From Mesorhizobium sp. NFR06 (lineage in GTDB: Bacteria > Pseudomonadota > Alphaproteobacteria > Rhizobiales > Rhizobiaceae), in contig NZ_FOVT01000017.1 in the NCBI RefSeq assembly GCF_900115245.1, forward strand, positions 46,874-110,873: 64,000 bases of DNA, written 5' to 3'. Positions 1 to 9,408 of the stretch are shown here, piece after piece (within the stretch, counting starts at the first letter, position 1; every line of letters starts with the position of its first letter). The position numbers and the translations under genes are program-made. The notes under the pieces are model-generated. The model did no database searches, was not told the DNA's origin, and saw only the letters and a program-made list of their open reading frames with translations.

Positions 1-1540
1 CGAGGATCTGACCGCCGACGAGCGACAGAACCACCGACTCGCCGGTCGCCGTGTCGGTCAGGCCCGAGGCCCCGCCAGGGGTCGAAAGCGCGTAGCTGAC
101 CGGCGTGGCGCCTTGCCCATCCGCTCCAAAAGTCGGCGTGAACTGGGCGGCAAAGCTCCCCGTCGCGTCGGTCGCCAGCGTGGTCTCGTCGACGGTTAAG
201 GTCGGCGCATTAGTCGCACTTGCCGTGATCGTCGGCCCGTCATCGTCGAACTGGATCTGCGTGCCGGCAAACGCGCTCGCGGCCTGGCTGCTCAAGATCG
301 TGAACCCGCCGATGTCGAGGGTGATGTTCGAACCCGCTCCCTTCACGGGTTGGACGTTTTCGATCAGCACCCGAGTGTGCGCGCTGGTGGTGGTGTAGCT
401 GACAACATCCCCGTTCTTGACACCCGAGATGACCGCCGTATCGCCGTTGAGGTCTGCATTATTGACTACAACGCCATTGATCTTGACCTCTGTGATGTTG
501 ACCGGAGCGTCATCACCAAATCCGTCGACGAAACCTGTACCTGTTTCACCCGTAGCGCCGTCTGGATCATTGAAGGCGGAAATCTTGACTGTGACGACGT
601 TACCGGTCGGATTGACTTGGGCGACCGTGAACGAGGCCGAGGTGACACCTGTGGTATAGCCGGTGAACTGGATATTGCCTTCGTGGTCGGCCTCCGTTGC
701 GCTGAGACCTTCGGGCAAGTGCGGATCGGGGTTTGGGGCTACCGTGAAATCTTCAGCCGGATTATCCACGAAAGTGAAATTCATGCCATTGCCCGGCGCG
801 AGATGCTGGCCGTTCACGCCAATCGTCGCGTGGGGGCCGGCCTGGCTGCTGCTGACCGTGTCGCCTGAATGGTCACTGTCCTCGGTGTTCGGGTCGGGGG
901 AGCGCCCGGTCACCACGATGCCGCTGGTGCTGACGCCCGCGGGGTTGTTGCCGAACATCATGAACTCGTTGGCGCCCGATGGCGCATTGTCGAAGGAGAA
1001 GGTCGTTGACTGGATCGCCGCGACCTTGAGGTGGTTGTCGAGATTGACAGTGAAATCGTAAAGGTTGGCGTCCGTGTGCTTCAGCGGCTCGAAGAGCACG
1101 GTCCAGAACTTGCCGCCGGTGATCAATGAATTGGTCGTGGTCTCTTCGAGATAGACCGCAAACACTATGGCGCCGCTCGGATCCGCCAGCCCCCCGACGG
1201 TGCCCTCCCTGCCGAGGACGACGTTGTCGTTATTGGGGTCGGCGTAGAGGAAGATCTGCCTGCCCTCGAGGGTGAGAAGCCCGCTGGCATCCCCGTCGAG
1301 CGCACCGTTGGTCTCGTCGACGAAGCCGAGGCCATTGACGGTGAAACCCGAGTCAGGCGTGACGGTGAGATCATCGGTCCCGCCGCCTGCGATTTGAATT
1401 GCGCTCGCGAGGTTGACTCCCGCGTTGCTGAACGCGGTCGAGACATTCGACGGCACGTCGGCCAGCGCAACGTCATTATCCTGCAAGCCAGTCGTTTCGT
1501 CGATTTTCGTGCTTCCGAAAACATTGATGGTCAGTGCCAT
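1..1540 (-). CDS. Large type I-secreted repeat protein with DUF5801-like domain, N-terminal part only (runs off left edge)
   Basis: The minus strand is open from an ATG at 1540 to the window edge, about 513 codons with no stop in the stretches I translated. GAGAGGAA just upstream is a fair ribosome site. The protein starts MALTINVFGSTKIDETTGLQ with no Sec signal, is rich in Asp, Asn, Gly, Thr and Val and poor in Cys. It has blocks typical of DUF5801 / T1SS-143-type repeat proteins, such as RQIFLYADPNNDNVVLGREG near residue 108 and a later DDDGPTITA block that opens the next repeat. Such proteins are exported by type I secretion through a C-terminal signal, here outside the window, and act as large adhesins or calcium-binding surface proteins. 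Family recognition is from sequence pattern; the adhesive role is inference. No secretion genes are visible on this side. Confidence 0.8.
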   Translation of the reverse strand, partial: MALTINVFGSTKIDETTGLQDNDVALADVPSNVSTAFSNAGVNLASAIQIAGGGTDDLTVTPDSGFTVNGLGFVDETNGALDGDASGLLTLEGRQIFLYADPNNDNVVLGREGTVGGLADPSGAIVFAVYLEETTTNSLITGGKFWTVLFEPLKHTDANLYDFTVNLDNHLKVAAIQSTTFSFDNAPSGANEFMMFGNNPAGVSTSGIVVTGRSPDPNTEDSDHSGDTVSSSQAGPHATIGVNGQHLAPGNGMNFTFVDNPAEDFTVAPNPDPHLPEGLSATEADHEGNIQFTGYTTGVTSASFTVAQVNPTGNVVTVKISAFNDPDGATGETGTGFVDGFGDDAPVNITEVKINGVVVNNADLNGDTAVISGVKNGDVVSYTTTSAHTRVLIENVQPVKGAGSNITLDIGGFTILSSQAASAFAGTQIQFDDDGPTITASATNAPTLTVDETTLATDATGSFAAQFTPTFGADGQGATPVSYALSTPGGASGLTDTATGESVVLSLVGGQIL

Positions 1541-2321
1541 TGCCTGTTCCTCTCAAAGGTGCGACAGGCGCGTAATCAGCCCCAACGCTGGCAGCCGGTC
1601 GCATGGGCGCGCATGCACTGGACGAGCCAGCGCTGAGCGCCATCGTTAAAGGAAACTGGAGTGATGCTTTGGCTTTAGGGGGTAGAGGGTGTTGAGAGGG
1701 CCGCCGCGCCCCCGCTCCATGCCCCGTCAGGCATTTCTGGGGGGATGCGTCCTAAGCGCATCGGTGACGCACCAACGGCGGGCACCAAGGATCAATGATG
1801 AGGGCATACTCAACCCCGCCCCTCTTCCAACAGGCATTGACTGCCTGTACGCCTCCCGCTCACAACATGAGCACGAAAAGTTTACGCTTATTTGTGGAAA
1901 GTTCAAATCGGACTTTGCTTTTTAACATAAAGTGTAGATCGGAAATGGTCCCTCTAAGGTTGGGACTTTTGTCCCCTCGCCATTCGAACTGCTTGAAAAT
2001 AAAAGAAAATAATATAGATCGTGCCAGTGGATTTGGGCCGTGAGACCTGCGGCAATGAATGAATAGGCCTATGCAGACGACGATTGCCATAGCACCAATG
2101 ATGGATGGGACAGATAGATGAGTATTATCAGATAGTTGCCGGATGTGGTGTGCAAAAATCGCACACGAAAGTTCTGCTTCCCTTCTTTTTTCGTTCCCAC
2201 GACAGAGCCGCCGACAGTCCTATTTGGACGCTCTTTTGCCGACGATATTGGTCGCTTCATCGCGGACGTTCGCTGCAATATCCGTGGGACGTAATGTCTG
2301 ATGCGGCCTCCAATTCCCCTG
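1541..2321. other. Non-coding stretch upstream of the secreted protein gene
   Basis: No convincing gene is seen on either strand. About 1860-2030 is clearly AT-richer than its surroundings and may hold promoter elements for the large minus-strand secreted protein gene, but I cannot pick out a clean -35/-10 pair. The stretch ends at copy A of a dispersed repeat. Confidence 0.4.
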
Positions 2322-2517
2322 GGGTTCCTGGAAGCTTTTCGAACTTTCTGGGTCGCGCCTCAGCCCGAATTGCGTGTGCTTATAGCGCAAATTGGGACAC
2401 TAGAGTCGGCTTTGGGAGGAATTTGAGGAGACTTCAACCTTCTGGCGCCCGCGCTCACCCGGTCGTGAACGTCAGCGCAAACGTCCGATAGTTCACGTGC
2501 TAAACGACCGCTATGCG
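2322..2517 (+). repeat. Dispersed repeat R1, copy A (about 196 bp)
   Basis: Starts GGTTCCTGGAAGCTTTTCG and ends TAAACGACCGCTATGCG. It is nearly the same as copy C at 49555-49750 (about ten mismatches by eye, no obvious indels) and its left part matches copy B at 20405-20510. All three copies lie in the same orientation and outside intact genes. No coding frame is shared convincingly among the copies. Confidence 0.85.
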
Positions 2518-2654
2518 CCTCAATCCGGTCACGAAGGCAAGCTCTGGTTTCACCCGAAACCGCCCGAGTTCACCGACCGGTTTGCTGTTCAACGAGCTTC
2601 TCGTTCTTCATCTGCAAACGCAGAGTGCTCAGATTATGCTCCGTGCCCGGGGCT

Positions 2655-2960
2655 CTAGATTCCCAGAGCGATCCCATCTTTCCTCGGCTCCGACGCGCCG
2701 GTCAGAGTGCCGTTCTCCCAGTCGATGCGGATCGCTTGAGCGCCGCCGATCGGCTCTTCCGCCGGAGTAAAGGTGAAGCCTCGCCGTTCGAGCTCGGCCT
2801 TGGTCGAGCCGTCGATCGTGTGCTCTGCCTCGACTCTCGTCTCGTTGGATGTCGGCATTACACGCGGGAGATCGATCGCTTCCTGGAGGTCCATTCCGTA
2901 GTCGAGGACCTTGGAGATCAAATGGGCATGACCGAGCGCCAGATAGTAGCCGCCCATCAC
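2655..2960 (-). pseudogene. C-terminal scrap of a gamma-glutamyltransferase
   Basis: The frame encodes roughly the last 100 residues of a gamma-glutamyltransferase small subunit: a GHAH block, LDYGMDLQEAIDLPR, VMPTSNETRVEAE, then EEPIGGAQAIRIDWENGTL and SEPRKDGIALGI before the stop. The N-terminal several hundred residues, including the autocleavage Thr, are missing. Upstream the frame runs straight into an unrelated ABC-permease scrap, so this cannot be a working enzyme. GGT normally splits gamma-glutamyl bonds of glutathione in the periplasm. Family match is confident; pseudogene status follows from the truncation. Confidence 0.8.
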
Positions 2961-3108
2961 GTCACGAACTGGACCGAGCCGAAGAACAACATATAGATGA
3001 TGAGCAGTTCCGGCACGCTGCGAACCAGCGTCGTGTAGCCGTCCACGAAATAGGTCAGCGGACGCACCCGCCCCACTTGACGAGGCCGCAAATCACGCCG
3101 ACGACGAA
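2957..3108 (-). pseudogene. Scrap of an amino-acid ABC transporter permease
   Basis: About 50 residues of a His/Glu-type permease are readable: FVVGVICGLVKWG, then after a +1 frameshift LTYFVDGYTTLVRSVPELL and IIYMLFFGSVQFV, ending at TGA 2957-2959. The block parallels the intact permease at 58387-59109 (LSQMVDVYSIVVRGVPGLL, VIYLLFFGSV). It is bounded on one side by a winged-helix regulator scrap and on the other by a gamma-glutamyltransferase scrap, so it is an inert fragment. Confidence 0.75.
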
Positions 3109-3361
3109 GCCGGCGACGTGAAACCGCAAACTGCCTTCTTCGACGCTAGCGTCGGGCCAGACATAAGCCGGCAGGTCCTTCTTGCTGACGATCTCGTTGG
3201 GACGCGCGGCCAAGGCTGCCAGATATCGAAAGAGCGTGTGCCGAGACCAACAGGCGGCCTTGTCGCAGCAGGAGCCTCTCGCCCGTCACGAGCGTAAAGG
3301 GGCCAAACGATATCCTGTCGCTCGTCTCCGCGGCTGGCGAAATCACGGCGTCAGTCTTCAT
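3109..3361 (-). pseudogene. N-terminal scrap of a winged-helix regulator
   Basis: ATG at 3361 opens MKTDAVISPAAETSD, then RISFGPFTLVTGERLLLRQG. After frame changes near 3230-3260 the reading continues in another frame with LAALAARPNEIVSKKDLPA, YVWPDASVEEGSLRFHVAG. This follows the DNA-binding domain of the intact 998-residue regulator at 13464-16460 (RIAFGPFCLTPGERLL, VVSKREL, SLRFHMAG). The match stops exactly at HVAG and the ABC-permease scrap begins. Frameshifted and truncated, so a relic. Confidence 0.75.
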
Positions 3362-3735
3362 CGCATCCTGTCTGATGGCTGGGACAGACATTGGTTCGAA
3401 ATCCAAGGTCTATGTCGCTGAGAGTTCGATTTCGTCGTTCCGAGCGACGACCTTGAGGCAGGATGTGATAGCGGCCCGTTTCCAAGATGTGCGGCTGCTG
3501 GCGAGCGCTAACACCCCATCATAGTGCATAACGGGCACTCCAGGCGACCCTCCTCTATGTTTCGAAGCAGCAAGAACTTCTGCTGACGCTCGGGGAGAAT
3601 GATCATGCCTGCATTGTCATCATCGCTCATGCGGTGAAGCCTGCTTGGCCACAGGCCTTTCAGCCAGCTTGCGCCCCGCCGACAGCGACGCCGCGCCCGA
3701 TTTTCCCGGTATCTTTTGCAAGGAACACAGCCCGC
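3362..3735. other. Intergenic stretch before ohr
   Basis: No gene is supported. A short minus-strand frame (about 3508-3627) encodes a 40-residue peptide ending in LECPLCTMMGC, without a ribosome site or recognisable family. The ohr promoter is presumably in the right half, but no clear box is seen. Confidence 0.3.
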
Positions 3736-4152
3736 ATGACCCAATCTACAAAACTACTGTACACAGCCAAGGTCCGCACCACGGGCGGCAGGGACGGCGC
3801 GTCGCGCAGTTCCGACGGTCGACTTGACATCAGGCTTTCGACGCCTGGCGGCCCCGGCGGCGGCACCAATCCGGAACAGCTGTTCGCAGCCGGCTGGTCG
3901 GCCTGTTTCGAAGGTGCGATCGCAATCGCCGCCCGCAAGATGAACATCATGTTGCCGGCCGGTCCCGCCATCGATGCGGAAGTGGATCTGAACGTTGCCG
4001 ACGGCGGGTTCTTCCTCAGCGCACGCCTCAATGTCAGCCTCCCCGGGCTCGAGCGCGACGTTGCTCGGACCCTTGTGGACGCAGCGCATCAGACCTGCCC
4101 CTACTCGAAGGCTGCGCGCGGCAACATCGAAGTCGCAATCAACCTGGTCTAG
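3736..4152 (+). CDS. ohr: Organic hydroperoxide resistance protein (Ohr/OsmC family)
   Basis: The 138-residue product is a cytoplasmic thiol peroxidase that reduces organic hydroperoxides, usually with lipoylated proteins as electron donors. Both catalytic cysteines are present: Cys57 in SACFEGA and Cys121 in TCPYSKA. Length matches the family (about 140). The start at 3736 is preferred over upstream in-frame starts because AAGGA lies about ten bases ahead and family members begin near the TKLLYTAKV block. No adjacent ohrR is seen. It stands first in a same-strand run with an exported hydrolase, a cytochrome P460 and a second hydrolase. Confidence 0.92.
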   Translation: MTQSTKLLYTAKVRTTGGRDGASRSSDGRLDIRLSTPGGPGGGTNPEQLFAAGWSACFEGAIAIAARKMNIMLPAGPAIDAEVDLNVADGGFFLSARLNVSLPGLERDVARTLVDAAHQTCPYSKAARGNIEVAINLV

Positions 4153-4226
4153 CCAGCCGATCGCATTGATCAATCAAGCGGGACCACTCCCGGCAGAATG
4201 TCATTTACAAAAAAGGCGGTGCACCA

Positions 4227-5288
4227 ATGAACGCAGTGAGAATCCCAGAAAGAATCGACCATCAGCGTCGTCACCTCTTCGGCGTCGCTGCCGCGACGGT
4301 CGCGGCAGCGCAGTTCGGCGCGATCGGAATCGCGAGAGCGCAGGGCGGCGGGGCGGAAAGGACCGCTTCCCGCACGCTGAAGTCACACGTCTCGTTCTCC
4401 TCGATGAAGCAGACCGACGCGGGTCCGCTGAGCGTCGGATATGCCGAGAGCGGTCCTGCGGACGGCCCCCCGGTCGTCCTCCTGCACGGATGGCCCTACG
4501 ACATCTACAGCTACGTCGGTGTCGCGCCGCTGCTGGCAGACGCAGGATACAGGGTCATCGTGCCATATCTGCGCGGTTACGGCTCGACGCGGTTCTTGTC
4601 GGACGCAACGCCCAGGAATGGTCAGCAGGCGGCGCTCGCGTGTGACATCGTTGACCTGATGGATGCGCTGAAGATCCAGAAAGCGGTCATCGCGGGCTAT
4701 GACTGGGGCGCGAGGACGGCCAACATCATCGCCGCGCTCTGGCCTCAGCGCTGCAAGGCCATGGTGTCCGTCAGCGGCTATCTCATCGGCAGTCAGGCGG
4801 CGAACCGGGCGCCGCTGCCGCCGAAGGCCGAATTGCAATGGTGGTATCAATATTACTTCGCCACCGAGCGGGGACGAGCCGGCTACGAGAAATACACCCG
4901 GGATTTCGCCCGCCTCATCTGGGAGCTTGCCTCCCCGAAATGGGCTTTCGACGACGCCACCTTCGAACGCTCCGCTGCCGCGTTCGGCAACCCCGACCAC
5001 GTCGCTATCTCGATCCACAACTATCGCTGGCGGCTCGGTCTGGCATCGGGCGAGGCAAAATATGATGACTTGGAAAAGAAGCTGGCGACATTTCCGGAGA
5101 TCGGTGTGCCGACGATTACGATGGAAGGCGACGCAAACGGCGCGCCGCATCCCGATCCGGCGACCTACGCCAAGAAATTCTCCGGCAAATACGAACACAG
5201 GCTGATCTCGGGCGGCATTGGCCACAACCTGCCGCAGGAGGCCCCGCAGGCCTTTGCGCGGGCGGTCATCGACGTCGACAAGTTGTGA
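4227..5288 (+). CDS. Tat-exported alpha/beta hydrolase, epoxide-hydrolase/haloalkane-dehalogenase type
   Basis: The 353-residue protein starts with a twin-arginine-like leader (QRRHLFG at 13-19, hydrophobic Ala-rich stretch, possible cleavage after ARAQ near 39). The mature part is an alpha/beta hydrolase: HGWP oxyanion motif at 87-90, nucleophile Asp159 in GYDWGAR, and a C-terminal GGIGHNLPQE carrying the likely catalytic His. An Asp nucleophile points to epoxide hydrolase or haloalkane dehalogenase chemistry rather than esterase. The ribosome site is AAGGCGG. It is followed after 23 bp by a cytochrome P460 gene, suggesting one transcript. Substrate unknown. Confidence 0.85.
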   Translation: MNAVRIPERIDHQRRHLFGVAAATVAAAQFGAIGIARAQGGGAERTASRTLKSHVSFSSMKQTDAGPLSVGYAESGPADGPPVVLLHGWPYDIYSYVGVAPLLADAGYRVIVPYLRGYGSTRFLSDATPRNGQQAALACDIVDLMDALKIQKAVIAGYDWGARTANIIAALWPQRCKAMVSVSGYLIGSQAANRAPLPPKAELQWWYQYYFATERGRAGYEKYTRDFARLIWELASPKWAFDDATFERSAAAFGNPDHVAISIHNYRWRLGLASGEAKYDDLEKKLATFPEIGVPTITMEGDANGAPHPDPATYAKKFSGKYEHRLISGGIGHNLPQEAPQAFARAVIDVDKL

Positions 5289-5311
5289 CGTCCTGTCAGC
5301 GGAGTTCTCCG

Positions 5312-5824
5312 ATGAAACTTACCTACCTTCTATCGTGCGCGGGTGCGGTCCTTGCGTTGTCAGGCCTAGCAGCGGTGGCCGTGGCAAACGACGATGCCAA
5401 GCCGAAGGCGGCATCGCCGATCTATGGCGTAACGATCCCCGATGGATATCGGCAATGGGAACTGGTCGCTCCGGCCCAGGAAGCAGAGCCCCTGAACGAG
5501 CTTAGAGCGGTCCTCGGCAACGACGTGGCGATGAAGGCATACCGCGACGCAACGTTGCCGTTCCCTGACGGGACTATCCTCGCAAAGCTTGCCTGGAAAC
5601 ATATCCAATCGCCCGAGTTCGAATCCGCCTCCATTCCCGGCGCCGCCACGACCGTACAGATCATGGTCAAGGATTCGAAGAAATACGCCACCACCGGCGG
5701 ATGGGGATTCGGCAGATTCGTCGACGGCATACCGGCTGACGAAGCCCAGCATGAAACCTGCTTCGCCTGTCATCAGGCGCGCGTCCAGGGACATGACTAC
5801 GTCTTCACGCGGTATGCGCCCTAG
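5312..5824 (+). CDS. Cytochrome P460 family periplasmic c-type haem protein
   Basis: The 170-residue product has a Sec signal peptide (MKLTYLLSCAGAVLALSGLA, cleavage near AVAVA) and a single C-terminal haem-binding CFACH motif, with the DEAQHETCFACHQ and HDYVFTRY context typical of cytochrome P460-like proteins. In the family the haem may be cross-linked to a Lys and can act on hydroxylamine or NO, or protect against them; which applies here is not known. The ATG at 5312 is chosen over an in-frame upstream start because it begins the signal peptide and follows GCGGAG. It lies 23 bp after the exported hydrolase. Confidence 0.85.
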   Translation: MKLTYLLSCAGAVLALSGLAAVAVANDDAKPKAASPIYGVTIPDGYRQWELVAPAQEAEPLNELRAVLGNDVAMKAYRDATLPFPDGTILAKLAWKHIQSPEFESASIPGAATTVQIMVKDSKKYATTGGWGFGRFVDGIPADEAQHETCFACHQARVQGHDYVFTRYAP

Positions 5825-5984
5825 CGGCCGATCTCGGGAAGCTGGAAGAACTCGAGAGATGCCGCGGGCTAAGCATTCATCGGCCCGCCGCAGGTTCAGC
5901 CAAGTAACCACTGAAATATCTCCGTTTTTAGCCTTTCTCCCATCGCAATGAGACAGCACCGATCAAATCGAAAGGAAACACGAG

Positions 5985-6776
5985 ATGAAAAAACTGCTGG
6001 CAGGATTTACAATCGCCATGGCCGCATTCGGCAGCGCTTACGCGCAGCCGGCAAAGACCGCCGCCGTTATGCCCGTTATCGTTCTGGTTCACGGCGCGTT
6101 CGCCGACGCTTCGAGCTGGAACGGCGTCGTCAAAATCCTCGAGAAGGATGGCTATCCCGTTGTGGCTGCTGCCAATCCCTTGCGGGGTGTCGCCAGTGAC
6201 GCGCAATACGTGGCCGATATTGTCTCCGGCATTGCATCGCCTGTCGTCCTGGTCGGCCATTCCTATGGCGGCTCGGTCATCAGCGAAACCGCTGACCGCC
6301 ACGCCAACGTCAAGGCGTTAGTCTATGTTGCTGCGTTTGCACCGGACGTCGGCGAGACGGCCGCCGGGCTTTCAGGCAAGTTTCCAGGCAGCACGCTTGC
6401 ACCCACTCTTGCTCCGCCAGTTCCGCTTTCAGGCGGAGGGAAGGATCTCTACATCCAGCAGGAGAAGTTCCACGACCAGTTCGCGGCAGACGTTTCCGGC
6501 GCCGAGGCAAAGCTGATGGCCGCCACGCAGCGACCCATCACGGAAGCGGCCCTGAACGAAGCCCAGACCGCGGCGGCTTGGAAGAAGATTCCGAGCTGGT
6601 TCATCTATGGCGGCAGGGACAAGAACATCCCGCCGGAAGCTTCGGCCTTCATGGCCGAGCGGGCTCACTCGCGGGAAACCGTTGTAATCAAGGGCGCCTC
6701 ACATGTGGTGATGGTGTCGAATCCTGAACCTGTCGCGCGGCTGATCGAAAAGGCCGCTACGGAGGCATTGCGATGA
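5985..6776 (+). CDS. Exported alpha/beta hydrolase with Ser nucleophile
   Basis: The 263-residue protein has an N-terminal Sec signal (MKKLLAGFTIAMAAFGSAYA). The mature part carries IVLVHGAFADASSW, nucleophile Ser93 in GHSYGG, an acid candidate in YGGRDKNIP and a His in KGASHVVMVS near the C-terminus. This is the esterase-like branch whose members are often annotated simply as alpha/beta hydrolases in rhizobia. The stop overlaps by ATGA the start of a degraded quinone-oxidoreductase reading frame, so the two were once a translationally coupled pair. Substrate unknown. Confidence 0.85.
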   Translation: MKKLLAGFTIAMAAFGSAYAQPAKTAAVMPVIVLVHGAFADASSWNGVVKILEKDGYPVVAAANPLRGVASDAQYVADIVSGIASPVVLVGHSYGGSVISETADRHANVKALVYVAAFAPDVGETAAGLSGKFPGSTLAPTLAPPVPLSGGGKDLYIQQEKFHDQFAADVSGAEAKLMAATQRPITEAALNEAQTAAAWKKIPSWFIYGGRDKNIPPEASAFMAERAHSRETVVIKGASHVVMVSNPEPVARLIEKAATEALR

Positions 6777-6922
6777 AAGGTGCCGTGATGAACCGATGGC
6801 GGACCGGACGTCATCGAGTCCAAGGATGCGTTCGAGCCAATGCCAAGTCCGGGAGACGCTCTGGTTGAAGTGGCATCGGCTGGGGTGAACTTCATGGCCA
6901 CGGGCGTGAATGATCCCCCGTG
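6773..6922 (+). pseudogene. N-terminal scrap of an NADPH:quinone reductase / zinc-type alcohol dehydrogenase
   Basis: ATG at 6773 overlaps the preceding stop. The reading begins MKGAVMNR, then shifts frame near 6797 into GGPDVIESKDAFEPMPSP, GDALVEVASAGVNFMATGV. This is the GroES-like N-terminal segment of MDR-family quinone oxidoreductases. Only about 50 residues remain of a normal 320 or more, and no Rossmann domain follows. Clear relic. Confidence 0.75.
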
Positions 6923-7014
6923 GCTCGGGCTACTTTCGTGCCGATTCCATTGCCAGCTAAACTCTATGTCAGCCGAACTGGGCGCTCTCACATAGCAGAT
7001 CAGGAGTTGTTGAA

Positions 7015-8766
7015 GTGCCGAAGACCACGATTGCCGATCTTTTTGCGGATACGCTTCATCTTGCCGGCGTGGAACGCATCTATGGGGTCGTCGGCGACAG
7101 CCTCAACGGCATCACCGACAGCCTGCGCCGTCGCGGGCAGATCGAATGGGTCCATGTCCGCGATGAGGAGGCGGCGGCCTTCGCCGCCGGCGCCGAGGCG
7201 CAGCTTACCGGCAGGCTCGCGGCCTGTGCCGGATCGTGCGGACCCGGCAACATGCATCTGATCAACGGGCTCTACGACTGCAACCGCACCCGCGTGCCTG
7301 TGTTGGCGATCGCGGCGCAGGTGCCAAGCGGCGAGATCGGTTCCAACTATTTCCAGGAGACCCGGCCCGAGGCGCTGTTCCGGGAATGCAGCGTTTACTG
7401 CGAGACGATCAGCAACGCGGACCAGATGCCACGAACGCTGGACACGGCGATCCGCGCGGCAGTCGGGCATAGAGGCGTGTCAGTCGTCGCCATTTCCGGC
7501 GACGTGGCGCTGCGTACGGCGACAGGACTGCGTGCGCGCTCGGTCGGAGCTCTTCTTCCGTCGGCGACGTCGGTCGAACCGGATGTCGAGAGTCTGGCAC
7601 AACTTGCGACCTTGCTGAACGACGCCGGCCGCGTGACGACCCTGGCCGGCCGGGTGCAAAACCGCCCATCCCCAGTTGCTGAAGATCGCAGAAGCGCTAA
7701 AGGCGCCGATCGTCCACGCGCTCGGCGGCAAGGAGTTTGTCGAATATGACAATCCCTATGACGTCGGAATGACCGGCCTCATCGGTTTCTCCTCGGGCTA
7801 CGACGCGATGATGGGATGCGACACGCTGCTCCTGCTCGGCACGGACTTTCCCTATCGCCAGTTTTTTCCGACGAACGCGAAAGTCGCGCAGATCGATCTG
7901 CGCCCAGAAAATCTCGGTCGCCGTACCGGGATCGATCTCGGTCTCGTCGGTGACGTCGGCGCCACCATCGAGGCTTTGCTGCCGCTTCTGAAGCCCGCTC
8001 AAGATGGCAAGTTCCTGAAGACCGCGCTGGAGGACTATGCCAATGCGCAAGGGGCTGGATGAGCTGGCGCAGGGGAAAGCCGGTAGCGGCGTGATCCATC
8101 CCCAGCATGTCGCCCGGGTCATCAGCGAGCTTGCGAGCGACGACGCCGTTTTCACCTGGGACGTCGGTACGCCGACCGCCTGGGCGGTACGCTATCTCAA
8201 GATGAATGGTCGCCGACGCCTGCTTGGCTCGTTCAATCATGGATCGATGGCGAACGCGCTGCCGCAAGCGATCGGCGCGCAGGCTGCCTACCCGCTGCGT
8301 CAGGCCGTGACACTGTCGGGCGATGGTGGCCTGGCTATGTTGATGGGCGAATTGCTGTCGCTGCGGCAACTGAAACTACCGGTCAAGATTGTCGTGTTCA
8401 ACAATGGAACGCTCGGATTCGTGGAGTTGGAGATGAAGGCCGCTGGCCTTATCGAAACTGGCGTGGCACTCGACAACCCCGACTTCGCCGCAATGGCGAG
8501 GGCGATCGGTCTTATATGGGGTTCGCGTCACCGATCCCCGGGATGTGGAGGCTGGAATGCGCGAAGTGCTCGCCCATCCAGGGCCGGCTCTGCTGGACGC
8601 CGTGACCGCTCGGACCGAACTCTCCATGCCGCCGAAACTCACGCTCGAGCAGATGAAGGGGTTCAGCCTCTACATGGCCAAAGCCATTATCAGCGGGCGC
8701 GGAGACGAAGTGATAGAACTAGGCAAGACCAATGCCGGACTGCTGCGGCAGCTATTCCAGACCTGA
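7015..8766 (+). pseudogene. Thiamine-diphosphate enzyme (pyruvate oxidase / PoxB-like) with three frameshifts
   Basis: Joined readings give a near full-length (about 580 residue) ThDP enzyme. Frame 1 from GTG 7015 runs IADLFADTLHLAGVERIYG through the glutamate of VRDEEAAAFAAG to about 7650. A shifted frame then gives LLKIAEALKAPIVHALGGKE. A second shift near 8045 leads to the ThDP-binding LSGDGGLAMLMGELL and NNGTLGFVELEMKAAG. A third shift near 8515 leads to LTLEQMKGFSLYMAK and the end at 8766. Domain order fits pyruvate dehydrogenase (quinone)/pyruvate oxidase rather than acetolactate synthase. Three independent frameshifts argue for a true pseudogene over sequencing error. Confidence 0.85.
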
Positions 8767-9408
8767 CCGCCCCTCAGGCGCCGATGACCCGGCCCGGTCT
8801 GAGCGACTTCTTATCTCCTTTGATTGAGGCGTGGCCGACGACCTTTCACCCCACGACGCGACGAGGCATGCACCACTGGACCAAGGGCAAACGCCCAGGT
8901 GTGAGGGCGTAATCGACCCTGGGTGGACTACCGCAAAGACTGTAGGAGATATCAGCCCGTCGGCCTCCAGCTCATCAGGCTGGTTGGTCAGCATGTTCTG
9001 AGTAATGCATTTGGGTCCTGCCTGCGTTCGCCGAAACGACGGGACGCGTAGGTTCCTACTTGATGGACCGCATATCAGATGGCATCTCTCGTTACAGCAC
9101 GACAAAACCGGAGCGAATGACAACCCACTCTTGGCCTGACCCGGCGAACCTGCCAGCCCTCGGTACCGCAAGGTCCCGGCATGAAATTGATCCTTCCTTC
9201 GGACAATCCGACCGGGCAGGCGAGGGGAGTTGAAGTTCAAGGCTCCGCGATCAGCAACGGCTAGATGCAATGGAACGGGCGTCTACACTTTCGGCGATCG
9301 CGTCAACCATCTGCTCACCGGCAAAGTCACCATGGCCGAAGCACAGGATGCAGGTCCTCGCTGAAGCATGCGGCCATGGAGTGTGTTCCCTATGAAGCGG
9401 CTGCTCGA
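8767..9408. other. Gene-poor stretch between two pseudogenes
   Basis: About 640 bp with only overlapping short frames, none recognisable, none with a ribosome site. A minus-strand frame over about 9255-9345 (CFGHGDFAGEQMVDAI) could be a relic but I cannot name it. Confidence 0.35.

Noticed and set aside
2322..2517. Repeat R1 as a CRISPR array, tRNA or IS element
   Set aside because: Single long unit per site, no regular spacers, no cloverleaf and no transposase frame or visible terminal inverted repeats.
3508..3744. Minus-strand frame ending in LECPLCTMMGC
   Set aside because: No ribosome site, no family, overlaps the ohr start; could be a relic but not supportable as a gene.
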